Source: Janthinobacterium sp. LM6
GTDB taxonomy: Bacteria > Pseudomonadota > Gammaproteobacteria > Burkholderiales > Burkholderiaceae_D
Assembly (NCBI RefSeq): GCF_002002885.1
Contig: NZ_CP019510.1
Location: forward strand, 3,224,001 to 3,288,000
Reading direction: 5' to 3'
Length of the DNA stretch: 64,000 nucleotides
Positions 55,614 through 64,000 of the stretch are shown here, one piece after another (position 1 is the first letter of the stretch; every line of letters begins with the position of its first letter). The notes beneath the pieces are model-generated. The model was not told the DNA's origin, did not search any database, and worked only from the letters and a program-made list of their open reading frames with translations. The position numbers were made by a program, and so were the translations under genes.

Positions 55614-57539
55614 ATGTTTGAATTTATTCGTACCCATCGACGCTTGATGCAGTTTCTCCTGATGCTGGTCATCGTCCCGTCTTTTGCACTGGTCGGTATC
55701 AGCGGCTACCAAAGCTTCGGCGATGGCGCGAACACCATCGCCAAGGTCGGCGACCAGGTCGTTACGCAGCAGCAATATGAAGAAGCGCAACGCCAGCAGA
55801 TCGACCGCTACCGCCAGATGATGGGCGAGCAGTTCGACCAAAAAATGTTTGACACGCCGGAAGCGCGCCAGAGCATCCTCGACAACCTGATCGCCGAGCG
55901 CGCCGTGGCCGCCGAAGTGGGCCGTAGCCACCTCGTCATCAGCGATGCCGTGCTGCAAAAAGAAGTGCTGGAAATTCCAGGCTTGACCTTGCCGGACGGT
56001 AAATTCGACCTGGAACGCTACAAGGCCATGCTGGCCGCCCAGGGCATGACGCCGCAGATGTACGATGCGCGCCGCCGCAGCGACCTGGCCCTGCAGCAAC
56101 TGGCCGGCGCCGTGCAAGGCACCGCCTTCGCGCCGAACACCGTCTCCAAGCGCCTGTCCGACATCACCTCGGAAGAGCGTGAAGTGCAGGAACTGCTGTT
56201 GCCGATCGCCCAGTACGTGCCGGAAGTCAAAGTGACGGACGCCATGATCAAAGCGTTCTATGACAAGAACAGCAAGTTCTTCGAAATCCCGGAACAAGCC
56301 AAGATCGAATACGTCGTGCTGGACGACAGCGCTGCCGGCGAGCAAGTCGACGTCAGCGACGCCGACGTGACCGCCTATTACGCGAAGAACCAGAAAGCCT
56401 ACACGACGCCAGAAGCGCGCCAGGCCAGCCACATCCTCGTAGCCGTCAAGAAAGACGCCTCGGCCGCCGACAAGGCAGCCGCGAAGGCCAAGGCGGAAGC
56501 CATCCTGGCTGACGTGCGTAAAACGCCTGCCAGCTTTGCCGCCGTAGCCAAGGCCAAGTCGGAAGACCCGGCATCCGCCGAGCAGGGCGGCGACCTGGGC
56601 GTGATCGGCAAGGATGGCTTGCCGGCACCGCTGCTGAGCGCTGTTTCGAAACTCAAGCAGGGCGAAATCAGCGATGTCGTCGCTTCCGATTTCGGCTTCC
56701 ACATCCTGACCGTCACCTCGCTCAAGCCGCAGCACGTGCGTGCGCTCGATGAAGTACGCGGCGAAATCACGGCCGACTTGCGCAAGCAATTTGCTGCCAA
56801 GAAATACTCGGAAATGGCGGAAACGTTCACCAACACGGTCTACGAGCAATCGGACAGCCTGAAACCGGTGGCCGACAAGCTGAAACTGAAAGTGGAATCC
56901 GTTGCCAACCTGTCGCGCACGCCGTCGCCGGCACTGGGCAAGGCGCCGTTCAACAATGCCAAGTTCCTGTCGGCCATCTTCTCGAACGATTCGCTGAAAG
57001 ACAAGCGCAACACGGAAGCCGTGACCGTCGCACCGAACGTGCTGATCGCCGGCCGCGTGGTGGAATTCAAGCCGGCAACGAAGCGTCCGCTGGCCGAAGT
57101 CGAAGCGATGATCCGTCAGCGCGTGACCCTGGAAGAAGCGGAAAAGCTGGCCAAGAAGGCGGGCGAGACCAAGCTGGCCGCCTTGAAGGCGTCGGGCGAT
57201 GCGACTGGCTTCGGCGCGGCGCAATGGGTATCGCGCAGCAAGCTGGACGGCATCAACCGTGCCGCCATCGCGCAAGTCATGAAGGCCGACACGAGCAAGC
57301 TGCCAGCCTATGTGGGCGTGGACCTGCCAGCCCTGGGCTATGGCATCTACCGCATCGCCAAGGTGCAGCAGCCGGCGCAAGTGGACGCGGCGCGCCGCCA
57401 GCAAGAGAAAGACCAGATCAGCGGCATCCTGGCACAACAGGAAATGTTCGATTACGTCGAATACCTGAAAGCCAAGGCCAAGGTGAAGATCGTCAAACCG
57501 CTCACCGCCCCAGCCGCCGCAGCGCCGGAAGCACCATAA
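55614..57539 (+). CDS. ppiD: PpiD/SurA-like periplasmic foldase
   Basis: A 641-residue membrane-anchored foldase. One N-terminal membrane segment (RRLMQFLLMLVIVPSFALVGI) with a short cytosolic tail holds the protein to the inner membrane; the SurA-like N-terminal domain (about 40-250) is followed by a parvulin-type domain (ARQASHILVAVKKDASAAD... EQGGDLGVIGKDG, ~270-370). It helps outer-membrane or periplasmic proteins leave the translocon. ATG at 55614 is chosen; no ribosome binding site is strong, and upstream in-frame codons sit in the terminator. Its own intrinsic terminator follows at 57557. Confidence 0.92.
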   Translation: MFEFIRTHRRLMQFLLMLVIVPSFALVGISGYQSFGDGANTIAKVGDQVVTQQQYEEAQRQQIDRYRQMMGEQFDQKMFDTPEARQSILDNLIAERAVAAEVGRSHLVISDAVLQKEVLEIPGLTLPDGKFDLERYKAMLAAQGMTPQMYDARRRSDLALQQLAGAVQGTAFAPNTVSKRLSDITSEEREVQELLLPIAQYVPEVKVTDAMIKAFYDKNSKFFEIPEQAKIEYVVLDDSAAGEQVDVSDADVTAYYAKNQKAYTTPEARQASHILVAVKKDASAADKAAAKAKAEAILADVRKTPASFAAVAKAKSEDPASAEQGGDLGVIGKDGLPAPLLSAVSKLKQGEISDVVASDFGFHILTVTSLKPQHVRALDEVRGEITADLRKQFAAKKYSEMAETFTNTVYEQSDSLKPVADKLKLKVESVANLSRTPSPALGKAPFNNAKFLSAIFSNDSLKDKRNTEAVTVAPNVLIAGRVVEFKPATKRPLAEVEAMIRQRVTLEEAEKLAKKAGETKLAALKASGDATGFGAAQWVSRSKLDGINRAAIAQVMKADTSKLPAYVGVDLPALGYGIYRIAKVQQPAQVDAARRQQEKDQISGILAQQEMFDYVEYLKAKAKVKIVKPLTAPAAAAPEAP

Positions 57540-57556
57540 GAGTTAGTTTCCACGCA

Positions 57557-57590
57557 TAAAAATAGCCGCTCCCAGAGCGGCTATTTTTTT
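57557..57590 (+). terminator. Intrinsic terminator after ppiD
   Basis: AAAAATAGCCGCTC / GAGCGGCTATTTTTTT with a 3-base loop: a long perfect stem and T-run. Symmetry allows action on the converging tesA-like gene as well. Confidence 0.92.
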
Positions 57591-57736
57591 GAACACCAGC
57601 TAAAACTTACTGCGCGTCGTGACTTGCGTCTTGCGATGCTCACTGCCTTGGCGGCCCCGTGCAAAGCACAGTTCCGCTTCTCATCCACAATTCACTTCCG
57701 CTCGCTACAGTTTTATCAGGTGTTCGGTACACTGGT

Positions 57737-58426
57737 TTACTTGGCTTTCAGCAACGGCGCCAACTGTGGCCAGATGTTTTTCAGGATGGTTGGATGGGCT
57801 AGCGCATTCGGATGCATGCGGTCGGCCTGGAACAGCTGCGGCTGGTCGGCGATGCCTTCGAACATGAAGGGGACCAGCGGCGCCTTCCATTCCTTCGCCA
57901 GCTTGCCGTACACGCCGTAAAATTGCTCGCCGTAGGCGCGGCCATAGTTGGGCGGCATGCGCATGCCCACCAGTACGACCTGCGCCCCCGTCTTTTTCAC
58001 GGCCTCGCCCATGGCGCGCAGGTTCGCTTCGGCGGCCGCCACGGGCAAGCCGCGCAAGCCGTCGTTGGCGCCCAGTTCGATCAGCACGACGTCGGGCTGG
58101 TGCTTCGCCAGCAGAGAGGGCAGGCGCGCGCGGCCGCCGCTGGTGGTCTCGCCGCTGATGCTGGCGTTGACGATGCGCGTGTCGTTCTTTTGCGCTTGCA
58201 GCCGCTGTTCCAGCAGCGCCACCCAGCCAGTACCGCGTGCCAGTCCGTACTCGGCCGACAGGCTGTCGCCGAGCACCAGCAGCGTTTTTGGTGCAGAATA
58301 GGCGTTCGTCATGCCTGACACCAGGAGCAGGGCTGCCGCAGGAAGCAAGGACAGGGTGCGCCGCCGCAGGCGGTTGCCGCCCTCGACACTTATTTGTTCA
58401 CGAAATTTTTTAAGATAGATCAGCAT
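57737..58426 (-). CDS. tesA: TesA-like arylesterase (SGNH hydrolase)
   Basis: A 229-residue exported GDSL-type hydrolase. After a basic N-region and hydrophobic stretch (LSLLPAAALLLVSGMTNA) comes LLVLGDSLSAEYGLARGTGW with the nucleophile Ser in GDSLS, then GANDGLRGL (block III Asn) and DRMHPNALAHPTI (catalytic Asp and His). It hydrolyses thioesters and other esters in the periplasm. ATG at 58426 has AGGGAATTCGGGC before it and shares the CATG with the divergent ATPase start, so no promoter can lie between the two coding regions. Confidence 0.9.
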   Translation of the reverse strand: MLIYLKKFREQISVEGGNRLRRRTLSLLPAAALLLVSGMTNAYSAPKTLLVLGDSLSAEYGLARGTGWVALLEQRLQAQKNDTRIVNASISGETTSGGRARLPSLLAKHQPDVVLIELGANDGLRGLPVAAAEANLRAMGEAVKKTGAQVVLVGMRMPPNYGRAYGEQFYGVYGKLAKEWKAPLVPFMFEGIADQPQLFQADRMHPNALAHPTILKNIWPQLAPLLKAK

Positions 58427-59198
58427 GCCCGAATTCCCTAAAGCGACTTCCACCAGTTTTCTCCCGTCAGAGACAGCCGCACGGCGAGCGGACCAGCGGC
58501 CCGCCGCAAGCAACAGCCAAAACAGCCAAAATGCCCGGCCGGCCATCGAAGTGGTCCAGCTGGCCAAGCGCGTACCCGATGCCGATGGTGAGCTGACCAT
58601 CCTGCATCGCGTCGATTTTACCGTGCAAACGGCCGAGACGCTGGCCATCGTCGGCGCCTCCGGTTCCGGCAAGTCCACTTTATTGGGCTTGCTGGCCGGC
58701 CTGGACACGCCCAGCGAGGGCAAGGTCATGCTCGACGGCACCGATATCTTCGCCCTCGATGAAGACGGCCGCGCCGGTTTCCGTAAGGAAAAGCTCGGTT
58801 TCGTGTTCCAGTCCTTCCAGCTGCTGGCCCACCTGACGGCGCTGGAAAACGTCATGCTGCCGCTGGAATTGCGCGGCGACCCGGATGCGAAGGAAAAGGC
58901 GCAAGCCATGCTGGGCAGAGTCAACCTGGGCAGCCGCCTGAAACACTATCCGAAATACCTGTCCGGCGGCGAGCAGCAGCGCGTGGCGCTGGCCCGCGCC
59001 TTCGTCACGCAGCCGCCGCTGCTGTTCGCCGACGAGCCGACGGGCAGCCTGGACGCCGCCACGGGCGAAGCCGTGATCCAGCTGATGTTCGAGCTGAACC
59101 GCGAACGGGGTTCGACCCTGGTGCTCGTCACGCACGACAGTTCGATCGCGGCCCGTTGCGGCCGGACGATTACGATTTCAGCAGGCCGTTTGATCTAG
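58425..59198 (+). CDS. ybbA: YbbA-like ABC transporter ATP-binding protein
   Basis: A 257-residue ABC ATPase of the LolD/MacB type. Walker A GASGSGKS, Q-loop VFQSFQLL, signature LSGGEQQRVALARA and Walker B LLFADEPTG are intact; the first 45 residues (Ser/Ala/Gln-rich) are a low-complexity extension. In E. coli ybbA is divergent from tesA and followed by the permease gene ybbP; here tesA is present, but the next plus-strand gene is missing and nnr runs in the opposite direction, so the permease is not next to it. Start ATG at 58425 is used with poor RBS; a later start beyond the extension is possible. Confidence 0.88.
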   Translation: MPEFPKATSTSFLPSETAARRADQRPAASNSQNSQNARPAIEVVQLAKRVPDADGELTILHRVDFTVQTAETLAIVGASGSGKSTLLGLLAGLDTPSEGKVMLDGTDIFALDEDGRAGFRKEKLGFVFQSFQLLAHLTALENVMLPLELRGDPDAKEKAQAMLGRVNLGSRLKHYPKYLSGGEQQRVALARAFVTQPPLLFADEPTGSLDAATGEAVIQLMFELNRERGSTLVLVTHDSSIAARCGRTITISAGRLI

Positions 59199-59206
59199 CG
59201 CAGTGA

Positions 59207-60775
59207 TCATGCCGACAAGGCATTGATCAATTTTCGGATGGCCGGGATCAATTCCCCCGCCGTTAAACCGATCGGGCCGTTGCCTGCCGCCACCAGCGCA
59301 TCGGCCGCCGCGCCGTGCAGCCACACGGCGCCGAGCGCCGCCTCCCATTCGGGCCAGCCCTGCGCCAGCAGGCTGCCGCACAGGCCCGCCAAGACGTCGC
59401 CCGTGCCGGCCGTCGCCAGCGCGGGGCCGCCCGTGTTGTTGACGACGACCTGGCCATCGGGCGCGGCGATCACCGTGCCCGACCCTTTCAAGACGACGAT
59501 GACGCCCAGCTGCGTGGCCAGCTGGCGCGCCGCGCCCAGGCGGTCGGCTTGCACCTCGGCCGCCGTCATGTCGAGCAGCCGGGCCGCTTCCAGCGGATGC
59601 GGCGTCAAGATCGTCGCCCCCGCGCCCGTGCGCACGGCCAGCGCCGATTGCAGTTCCGGCTCGGCCGCCATCAGGTTCAGCGCATCGGCGTCGAGCAGCA
59701 GGGGGCTGTCGCTGTCGAACGCTCGCAGCAGCAGCTCCACCGTGCCGGCCTTGTCGCCCAGGCCGGGCCCCGCCACCAGCGCCGCGAAGTGCAGGCCCGA
59801 GAAATCCACGTCCCGGGCGTGCCGGCACATCAGTTCCGGCTGGCCGCTGTCGAACGCCGGCGGCGCGTCGGGAAAGGCGATATACACCCGTCCCGCGCCC
59901 GCATGCAGGGCCGTGCGGGCCGCCAGGATGGGCGCGCCCGCCATGCCTTGCGCGCCGCCGATGACGGCCACGCTGCCGTAGCTGCCCTTGTGCGTATTCT
60001 GCCGGCGCGGCTGCAGCTGGCGGGCGAACAGGTGCAGGCCGCCCAGCTGGGCCTTGGCGGCCGGCAGCAGGGCAGGGGCGATGGCCAGCGCGGCTACTTC
60101 CACTTCGCCCGCATGGTCGCGGCCATTTGCCGTGTGCAGCCCCGGCTTGTCGCCGATGAAGGTGAGCGTATGCGTGGCGCGGATGGCGACGCCGTCGATG
60201 GCGCCCGTGTCCGCGTGCAGGCCGCTGGGCACGTCGAGCGCCAGCACGGGGCAATCGAGCTGGTTCACCAGCTGGACCACGTCGCGGCATTCGCCGTCCA
60301 GGGGACGCGACGCGCCGATGCCGAACAGGCCATCGATGACGAGGTGCCACGGCGCGGCGCCCACGGCGGCCGACGCCGTGCTGCTTGCCGCGTCCATGCA
60401 GCGCGCGGCGCTGTTGCGCGCGCGGCTCAGCGCCTGTTCGCGCTCGGGCGACGTGGCTGGCGCCGCGGGCGCCAGCCAGACGAGCACCTCGGTGCCGCTG
60501 CCGGCCAGGTGCGCGGCCGCTTCCAGCGCGTCGCCGCCGTTGTCGCCGGGGCCGGCCAGCACCAGTACGCGCCGGTGGCCCGCATCGTCGCCATCTTCCT
60601 GGGCGTGCAGCAGCTTCAGGGCGGCACTGGCGGCGGCCTGGCCCGCGCGCTGCATCAGCAGCCCTTGCGGCAGGTCTTGCATGGCCGCTTGTTCGATGGC
60701 GCGCAATTCGGCGATGGAGTACAGCGGTGTTGCAGAGTCGATCAGGGGCATGGAGCGTGTTCCGTTAGTCAGCAT
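59207..60775 (-). CDS. nnr: Bifunctional NAD(P)H-hydrate repair enzyme
   Basis: A 522-residue fusion of a YjeF-N epimerase and an ADP/ATP-dependent dehydratase. The N-terminal domain has [15 protein letters not shown] and [13 protein letters not shown] (residues about 40-85); the C-terminal domain (about 240-515) has [32 protein letters not shown] and the conserved [20 protein letters not shown]. It repairs NADHX and NADPHX. ATG at 60775 has GAAGAC before; a start at 60751 ([10 protein letters not shown]) is as good. The ends of nnr and ybbA converge with an 8-bp gap and no clear terminator. Confidence 0.93.
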   Translation of the reverse strand: MLTNGTRSMPLIDSATPLYSIAELRAIEQAAMQDLPQGLLMQRAGQAAASAALKLLHAQEDGDDAGHRRVLVLAGPGDNGGDALEAAAHLAGSGTEVLVWLAPAAPATSPEREQALSRARNSAARCMDAASSTASAAVGAAPWHLVIDGLFGIGASRPLDGECRDVVQLVNQLDCPVLALDVPSGLHADTGAIDGVAIRATHTLTFIGDKPGLHTANGRDHAGEVEVAALAIAPALLPAAKAQLGGLHLFARQLQPRRQNTHKGSYGSVAVIGGAQGMAGAPILAARTALHAGAGRVYIAFPDAPPAFDSGQPELMCRHARDVDFSGLHFAALVAGPGLGDKAGTVELLLRAFDSDSPLLLDADALNLMAAEPELQSALAVRTGAGATILTPHPLEAARLLDMTAAEVQADRLGAARQLATQLGVIVVLKGSGTVIAAPDGQVVVNNTGGPALATAGTGDVLAGLCGSLLAQGWPEWEAALGAVWLHGAAADALVAAGNGPIGLTAGELIPAIRKLINALSA

Positions 60776-60883
60776 GTCTTCAACATAAGGCCGATGCGGA
60801 CGAAAGGCAAGGCGCGCACGCCTGAAATGCGCCCCTGTTTGGCGGCTACAATAGCCATCTCACATAAGCGCGGGGGCAAGGCG

Positions 60884-63800
60884 ATGGACTGGCAATTCTG
60901 GATCGACCGTGGCGGCACCTTTACGGACATCGTGGCGCGCCGTCCCGACGGCAGCCTGGCCACTTGCAAGCTGCTGTCGGAAAATCCGGGCCAGTACCGC
61001 GACGCGGCGCTGGCCGGCATGCGCCGGCTGATGGGCCTTGCGCCCGGTGCGCCGCTGCCCGTGGAGCAGGTGGGCGCCATCAAGATGGGCACGACGGTCG
61101 CCACCAATGCGCTGCTCGAACGCAAGGGCGAGCCCACCGTGCTGGCCATCACGCGCGGTTTCCGCGACGCCTTGCGCATCGCCTACCAGAACCGCCCGCA
61201 ATTGTTCGCGCGCAAGATCATCCTGCCCGAACTGCTGTATGGTGACGTGATCGAGATCGATGAAAGGGTGGGCGCCCACGGCGACGTCGTGACGCCGCTC
61301 GACGAGGCGGCCGCGCAGGCCGCGCTGGCGCAAGCCCATGCGCGCGGCGTGCGCGCCATCGCCATCGTGCTGATGCACGGCTACCGCCATCACGCGCACG
61401 AGGCGCGTGTGGCGCAGCTGGCGCGCGAGGCCGGTTTTACGCAGGTGTCCGTGTCGCACGAGGTCAGCCCCATGATGAAACTGGTGGCGCGCGGCGACAC
61501 CACGGTGGTCGATGCCTATCTGTCGCCGATCTTGCGCCGCTATGTCGACCAGCTGGCGATGGAGCTGCCCGGCGTGCACCTGCAATTCATGCAGTCGAAC
61601 GGCGGCTTGACGGACGCGCGCGCTTTCCAGGGCAAGGACAGCATCCTGTCCGGCCCAGCGGGCGGCATCGTCGGCATGGTGCGCGCCAGCGCGCTGGCCG
61701 GTTTCGACAAGGTCATCGGCTTCGACATGGGCGGCACTTCGACGGACGTGTCGCATTACGCGGGCGAGTTCGAACGCGTGTTCGAGACGCAGATCGCCGG
61801 CGTGCGCATGCGCGCGCCCATGATGAGCATCCACACGGTGGCGGCCGGCGGCGGCTCCCTGCTGCACTTCGACGGCGCCCGCTACAAGGTGGGGCCGGAC
61901 AGCGCGGGCGCCAACCCGGGCCCCGCCAGCTACCGGCGCGGCGGCCCGCTGGCCGTCACCGACTGCAACGTCATGCTGGGCAAGCTGCAGCCCGCGTTCT
62001 TCCCCCGCGTCTTCGGCCCCGACGCCGATGAAGCGCTGGACGCGGCCACCGTGCGCGCCCAGTTCGAGGCGCTGGCGCGCACGGTAAACTCGACCGCGGA
62101 GGAGGTAGCCGAAGGCTATGTCGCCATCGCCGTGGGCAATATGGCCAACGCCATCAAGCAGATTTCCGTGCAGCGGGGGCACGACGTCACCGAATATGCG
62201 CTCACCAGCTTTGGCGGCGCGGGCGGCCAGCATGCCTGCCTGGTGGCCGACGCGCTGGGCATGCGCACGGTGTTCATCCACAGCCTGGCGGGCGTGATGT
62301 CGGCCTACGGCATGGGCCTGGCCGACCAGAGCGCCATGCGCGAGCGGGCCATCGAAGCGACACTGGGGGCCGACCTGGCGCGCGATTTCGCCGCACTGGG
62401 AGAGCAGGCGCGGGGCGACTTGCTGTGCCAGGGCGTGGCAGGCGAGCGCATCGCGCTCGTGCATCGCGTGCATTTGCGCTATGAAGGCACGGATTCGGCC
62501 CTCGTCGTGCTGTTCGATACGGTGGCCGGCATGCAGGCGCAGTTCGAAGCGGCGTACAAAAAACGCTTTTCCTTCCTGATGCCGGCGCGCGCATTGATCG
62601 TCGAAGCCATTTCCGTGGAAGCCCTCGGCGCTTCCGATGCGCCGCAAGCGGCCACGCCGGCGTATGCGGCCCGCGCGGGCGCGCTGGCGCCCGTGCAGAC
62701 GGTGGCCATGTACTGCGCCGGAGCATGGCGCGACAGCGGCCTGTATGCGGCGGACAGCCTGCGCCCGGGTGATGCCATCGACGGCCCGGCCATCGTCAGC
62801 GACGCCAACGCCACCACCGTGATCGAGCCGGGCTGGCGCGCGGAAGTGACGGCGCATGGCCATTTGATCTTGCGCAGAGTCGTGGCCTTGCCGGAGCGGC
62901 GCGCCATCGGAACGAATGCCGACCCCGTGATGCTGGAAATTTTCAACAACCTGTTCATGTCGATCGCCGAGCAGATGGGCCTGCGCCTGCAGAATACGGC
63001 CCATTCCGTCAACATCAAGGAGCGCCTGGATTTCAGCTGCGCCATCTTCGATGCGCAAGGCCACTTGATCGCCAATGCGCCGCACATGCCCGTGCACCTG
63101 GGTTCCATGGGCGAGAGCATCCGCACCGTCATGACGCGCAATGCGGGCGCCATGCGGCCGGGCGACGTCTTCATGCTGAACGACCCGTATCATGGCGGCA
63201 CGCATTTGCCCGACGTGACGGTGATTTCGCCCGTCTTCGATGAAAAGGGGGAATCCATCCTGTTCTACGTCGGCTCGCGCGGCCACCATGCCGATATCGG
63301 CGGCACCACGCCCGGCTCGATGCCGCCGGACTCCACGCGCATCGAGGAAGAGGGCGTGTTGATTGACAATTTCAAGCTGGTCGACGGCGCCACGGGCGTG
63401 ATGCGCGAGGACGCAACCCTGGCCTTGCTGGCGGGCGCCAGCTGGCCGGCCCGCAATCCGCGGCAAAACCTGGCCGACCTGCGCGCCCAGGTGGCGGCCA
63501 ACCAGAAGGGGGCCGAGGAACTGCATAATATGGTCGCGCATTTCGGCTTGCCTGTCGTGCAAGCCTACATGGGCCACGTGCAGGACAATGCGGAGGAAGC
63601 CGTGCGCCGGGTCATCACGACCCTGAAGGATGGCAGCTACGCGCTGGACCTGGACAACGGCGCGCAGATCAAGGTAGCGATCCGGGTCGACGTGGCGCGG
63701 CGCAGCGCCGTCATCGATTTCACGGGTACCTCAAGCCAGCTGCCGAACAACTTCAATGCGCCGTCCGCCGTCTGCATGGCGGCCGTGCTGTACGTGTTCC

Positions 63801-64000
63801 GCACCCTCGTCGACGACGAGATTCCGCTCAATGCGGGCTGTCTGAAACCCTTGACCGTGATCATCCCGCCCGGCTCCATGCTCAACCCGCGCTATCCGGC
63901 TTCCGTCGTCTCGGGCAACGTGGAAACCTCGACCTGCATCACCAACGCCCTGTATGGCGCGCTGGGGGCCATGGCCGCTTCGCAGGGGACGATGAACAAT
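60884..64000 (+). CDS. 5-Oxoprolinase / hydantoinase (HyuA-HyuB fusion), partial at 3' end
   Basis: The frame from ATG 60884 stays open to the window end (1039 codons seen; the family is about 1200-1300). The first half matches Hyu[56 protein letters not shown] and [21 protein letters not shown] (trimmed here), an actin-like ATPase fold. From about residue 685 the HyuB part begins ([20 protein letters not shown]), with [20 protein letters not shown] and [18 protein letters not shown]. It opens 5-oxoproline or hydantoin rings using ATP. GGGGGCAAGGCG precedes the start. Start region lies 108 bp from nnr, on the opposite strand. Confidence 0.93.
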   Translation, partial: MDWQFWIDRGGTFTDIVARRPDGSLATCKLLSENPGQYRDAALAGMRRLMGLAPGAPLPVEQVGAIKMGTTVATNALLERKGEPTVLAITRGFRDALRIAYQNRPQLFARKIILPELLYGDVIEIDERVGAHGDVVTPLDEAAAQAALAQAHARGVRAIAIVLMHGYRHHAHEARVAQLAREAGFTQVSVSHEVSPMMKLVARGDTTVVDAYLSPILRRYVDQLAMELPGVHLQFMQSNGGLTDARAFQGKDSILSGPAGGIVGMVRASALAGFDKVIGFDMGGTSTDVSHYAGEFERVFETQIAGVRMRAPMMSIHTVAAGGGSLLHFDGARYKVGPDSAGANPGPASYRRGGPLAVTDCNVMLGKLQPAFFPRVFGPDADEALDAATVRAQFEALARTVNSTAEEVAEGYVAIAVGNMANAIKQISVQRGHDVTEYALTSFGGAGGQHACLVADALGMRTVFIHSLAGVMSAYGMGLADQSAMRERAIEATLGADLARDFAALGEQARGDLLCQGVAGERIALVHRVHLRYEGTDSALVVLFDTVAGMQAQFEAAYKKRFSFLMPARALIVEAISVEALGASDAPQAATPAYAARAGALAPVQTVAMYCAGAWRDSGLYAADSLRPGDAIDGPAIVSDANATTVIEPGWRAEVTAHGHLILRRVVALPERRAIGTNADPVMLEIFNNLFMSIAEQMGLRLQNTAHSVNIKERLDFSCAIFDAQGHLIANAPHMPVHLGSMGESIRTVMTRNAGAMRPGDVFMLNDPYHGGTHLPDVTVISPVFDEKGESILFYVGSRGHHADIGGTTPGSMPPDSTRIEEEGVLIDNFKLVDGATGVMREDATLALLAGASWPARNPRQNLADLRAQVAANQKGAEELHNMVAHFGLPVVQAYMGHVQDNAEEAVRRVITTLKDGSYALDLDNGAQIKVAIRVDVARRSAVIDFTGTSSQLPNNFNAPSAVCMAAVLYVFRTLVDDEIPLNAGCLKPLTVIIPPGSMLNPRYPASVVSGNVETSTCITNALYGALGAMAASQGTMNN

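Noticed and set aside
60860-63577. 905-aa minus-strand open frame over the oxoprolinase gene
   Set aside because: Antisense to a gene with clear HyuA and HyuB motifs; composition is repetitive and lacks recognisable domains.

Overview
The window looks like chromosomal DNA of a GC-rich betaproteobacterium of the Oxalobacteraceae (Janthinobacterium / Duganella / Massilia type). I base this on the order tig-clpP-clpX-lon-hupB-tRNA-Asp-ppiD, the hpnC-hpnD-hpnE squalene genes, a PEP-CTERM protein, thrC followed by moeA and moaD, and overall base composition. The genus is an inference; no 16S gene is present. I found no insertion sequence, prophage, integrase or CRISPR array.

Layout. 1-9.3 kb: an MFS exporter cut by the window edge; an aldo/keto reductase + SRPBCC pair divergent from a LysR regulator; a 749-aa AT-richer orphan with a toxin-like N-terminus; small unknown, membrane and zinc-binding genes; a YidB-like protein and a LacI-type regulator. 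9.4-18.2 kb: an Ig-like lipoprotein, a YegD-type Hsp70, a DnaQ-like exonuclease, a Sel1-repeat protein, a coupled DUF4262 pair and an EAL-CBS-GGDEF protein. 18.5-20.7 kb: an exported prolyl oligopeptidase.

20.7-25.9 kb is the most unusual part: a five-gene minus-strand operon in the order STM4015 (leucine-rich repeat), STM4014 (ATP-grasp-like), STM4013 (alkaline-phosphatase-fold hydrolase), STM4012 and STM4011 (two radical SAM enzymes). Its junctions overlap or nearly touch. The leader holds a long hairpin and a 41-codon ORF. The family names come from Salmonella; the pathway's substrate and product are not known to me.

26-36 kb: a PEP-CTERM protein, an XRE-cupin regulator divergent from kbl and an SDR-type threonine dehydrogenase, then serine deaminase (a threonine-to-pyruvate route); a RecF-like ATPase; thrC-moeA-moaD. 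36-42.7 kb: a BaiN-like flavoprotein, a three-gene DUF2807/DUF1700/small-membrane-protein cluster, and hpnC-hpnD-hpnE making squalene from farnesyl diphosphate. 43-47.3 kb: an RND efflux adaptor and pump. 47.4-57.6 kb: tRNA-Leu, then the protein-quality-control block trigger factor, ClpP, ClpX, Lon, HU, two tRNA-Asp and a PpiD/SurA-like foldase, nearly every unit ending in a clear intrinsic terminator. 57.7-64 kb: a TesA-like esterase divergent from a YbbA-like ATPase with overlapping start codons, the NAD(P)H-hydrate repair enzyme Nnr, and a 5-oxoprolinase/hydantoinase that runs off the end.
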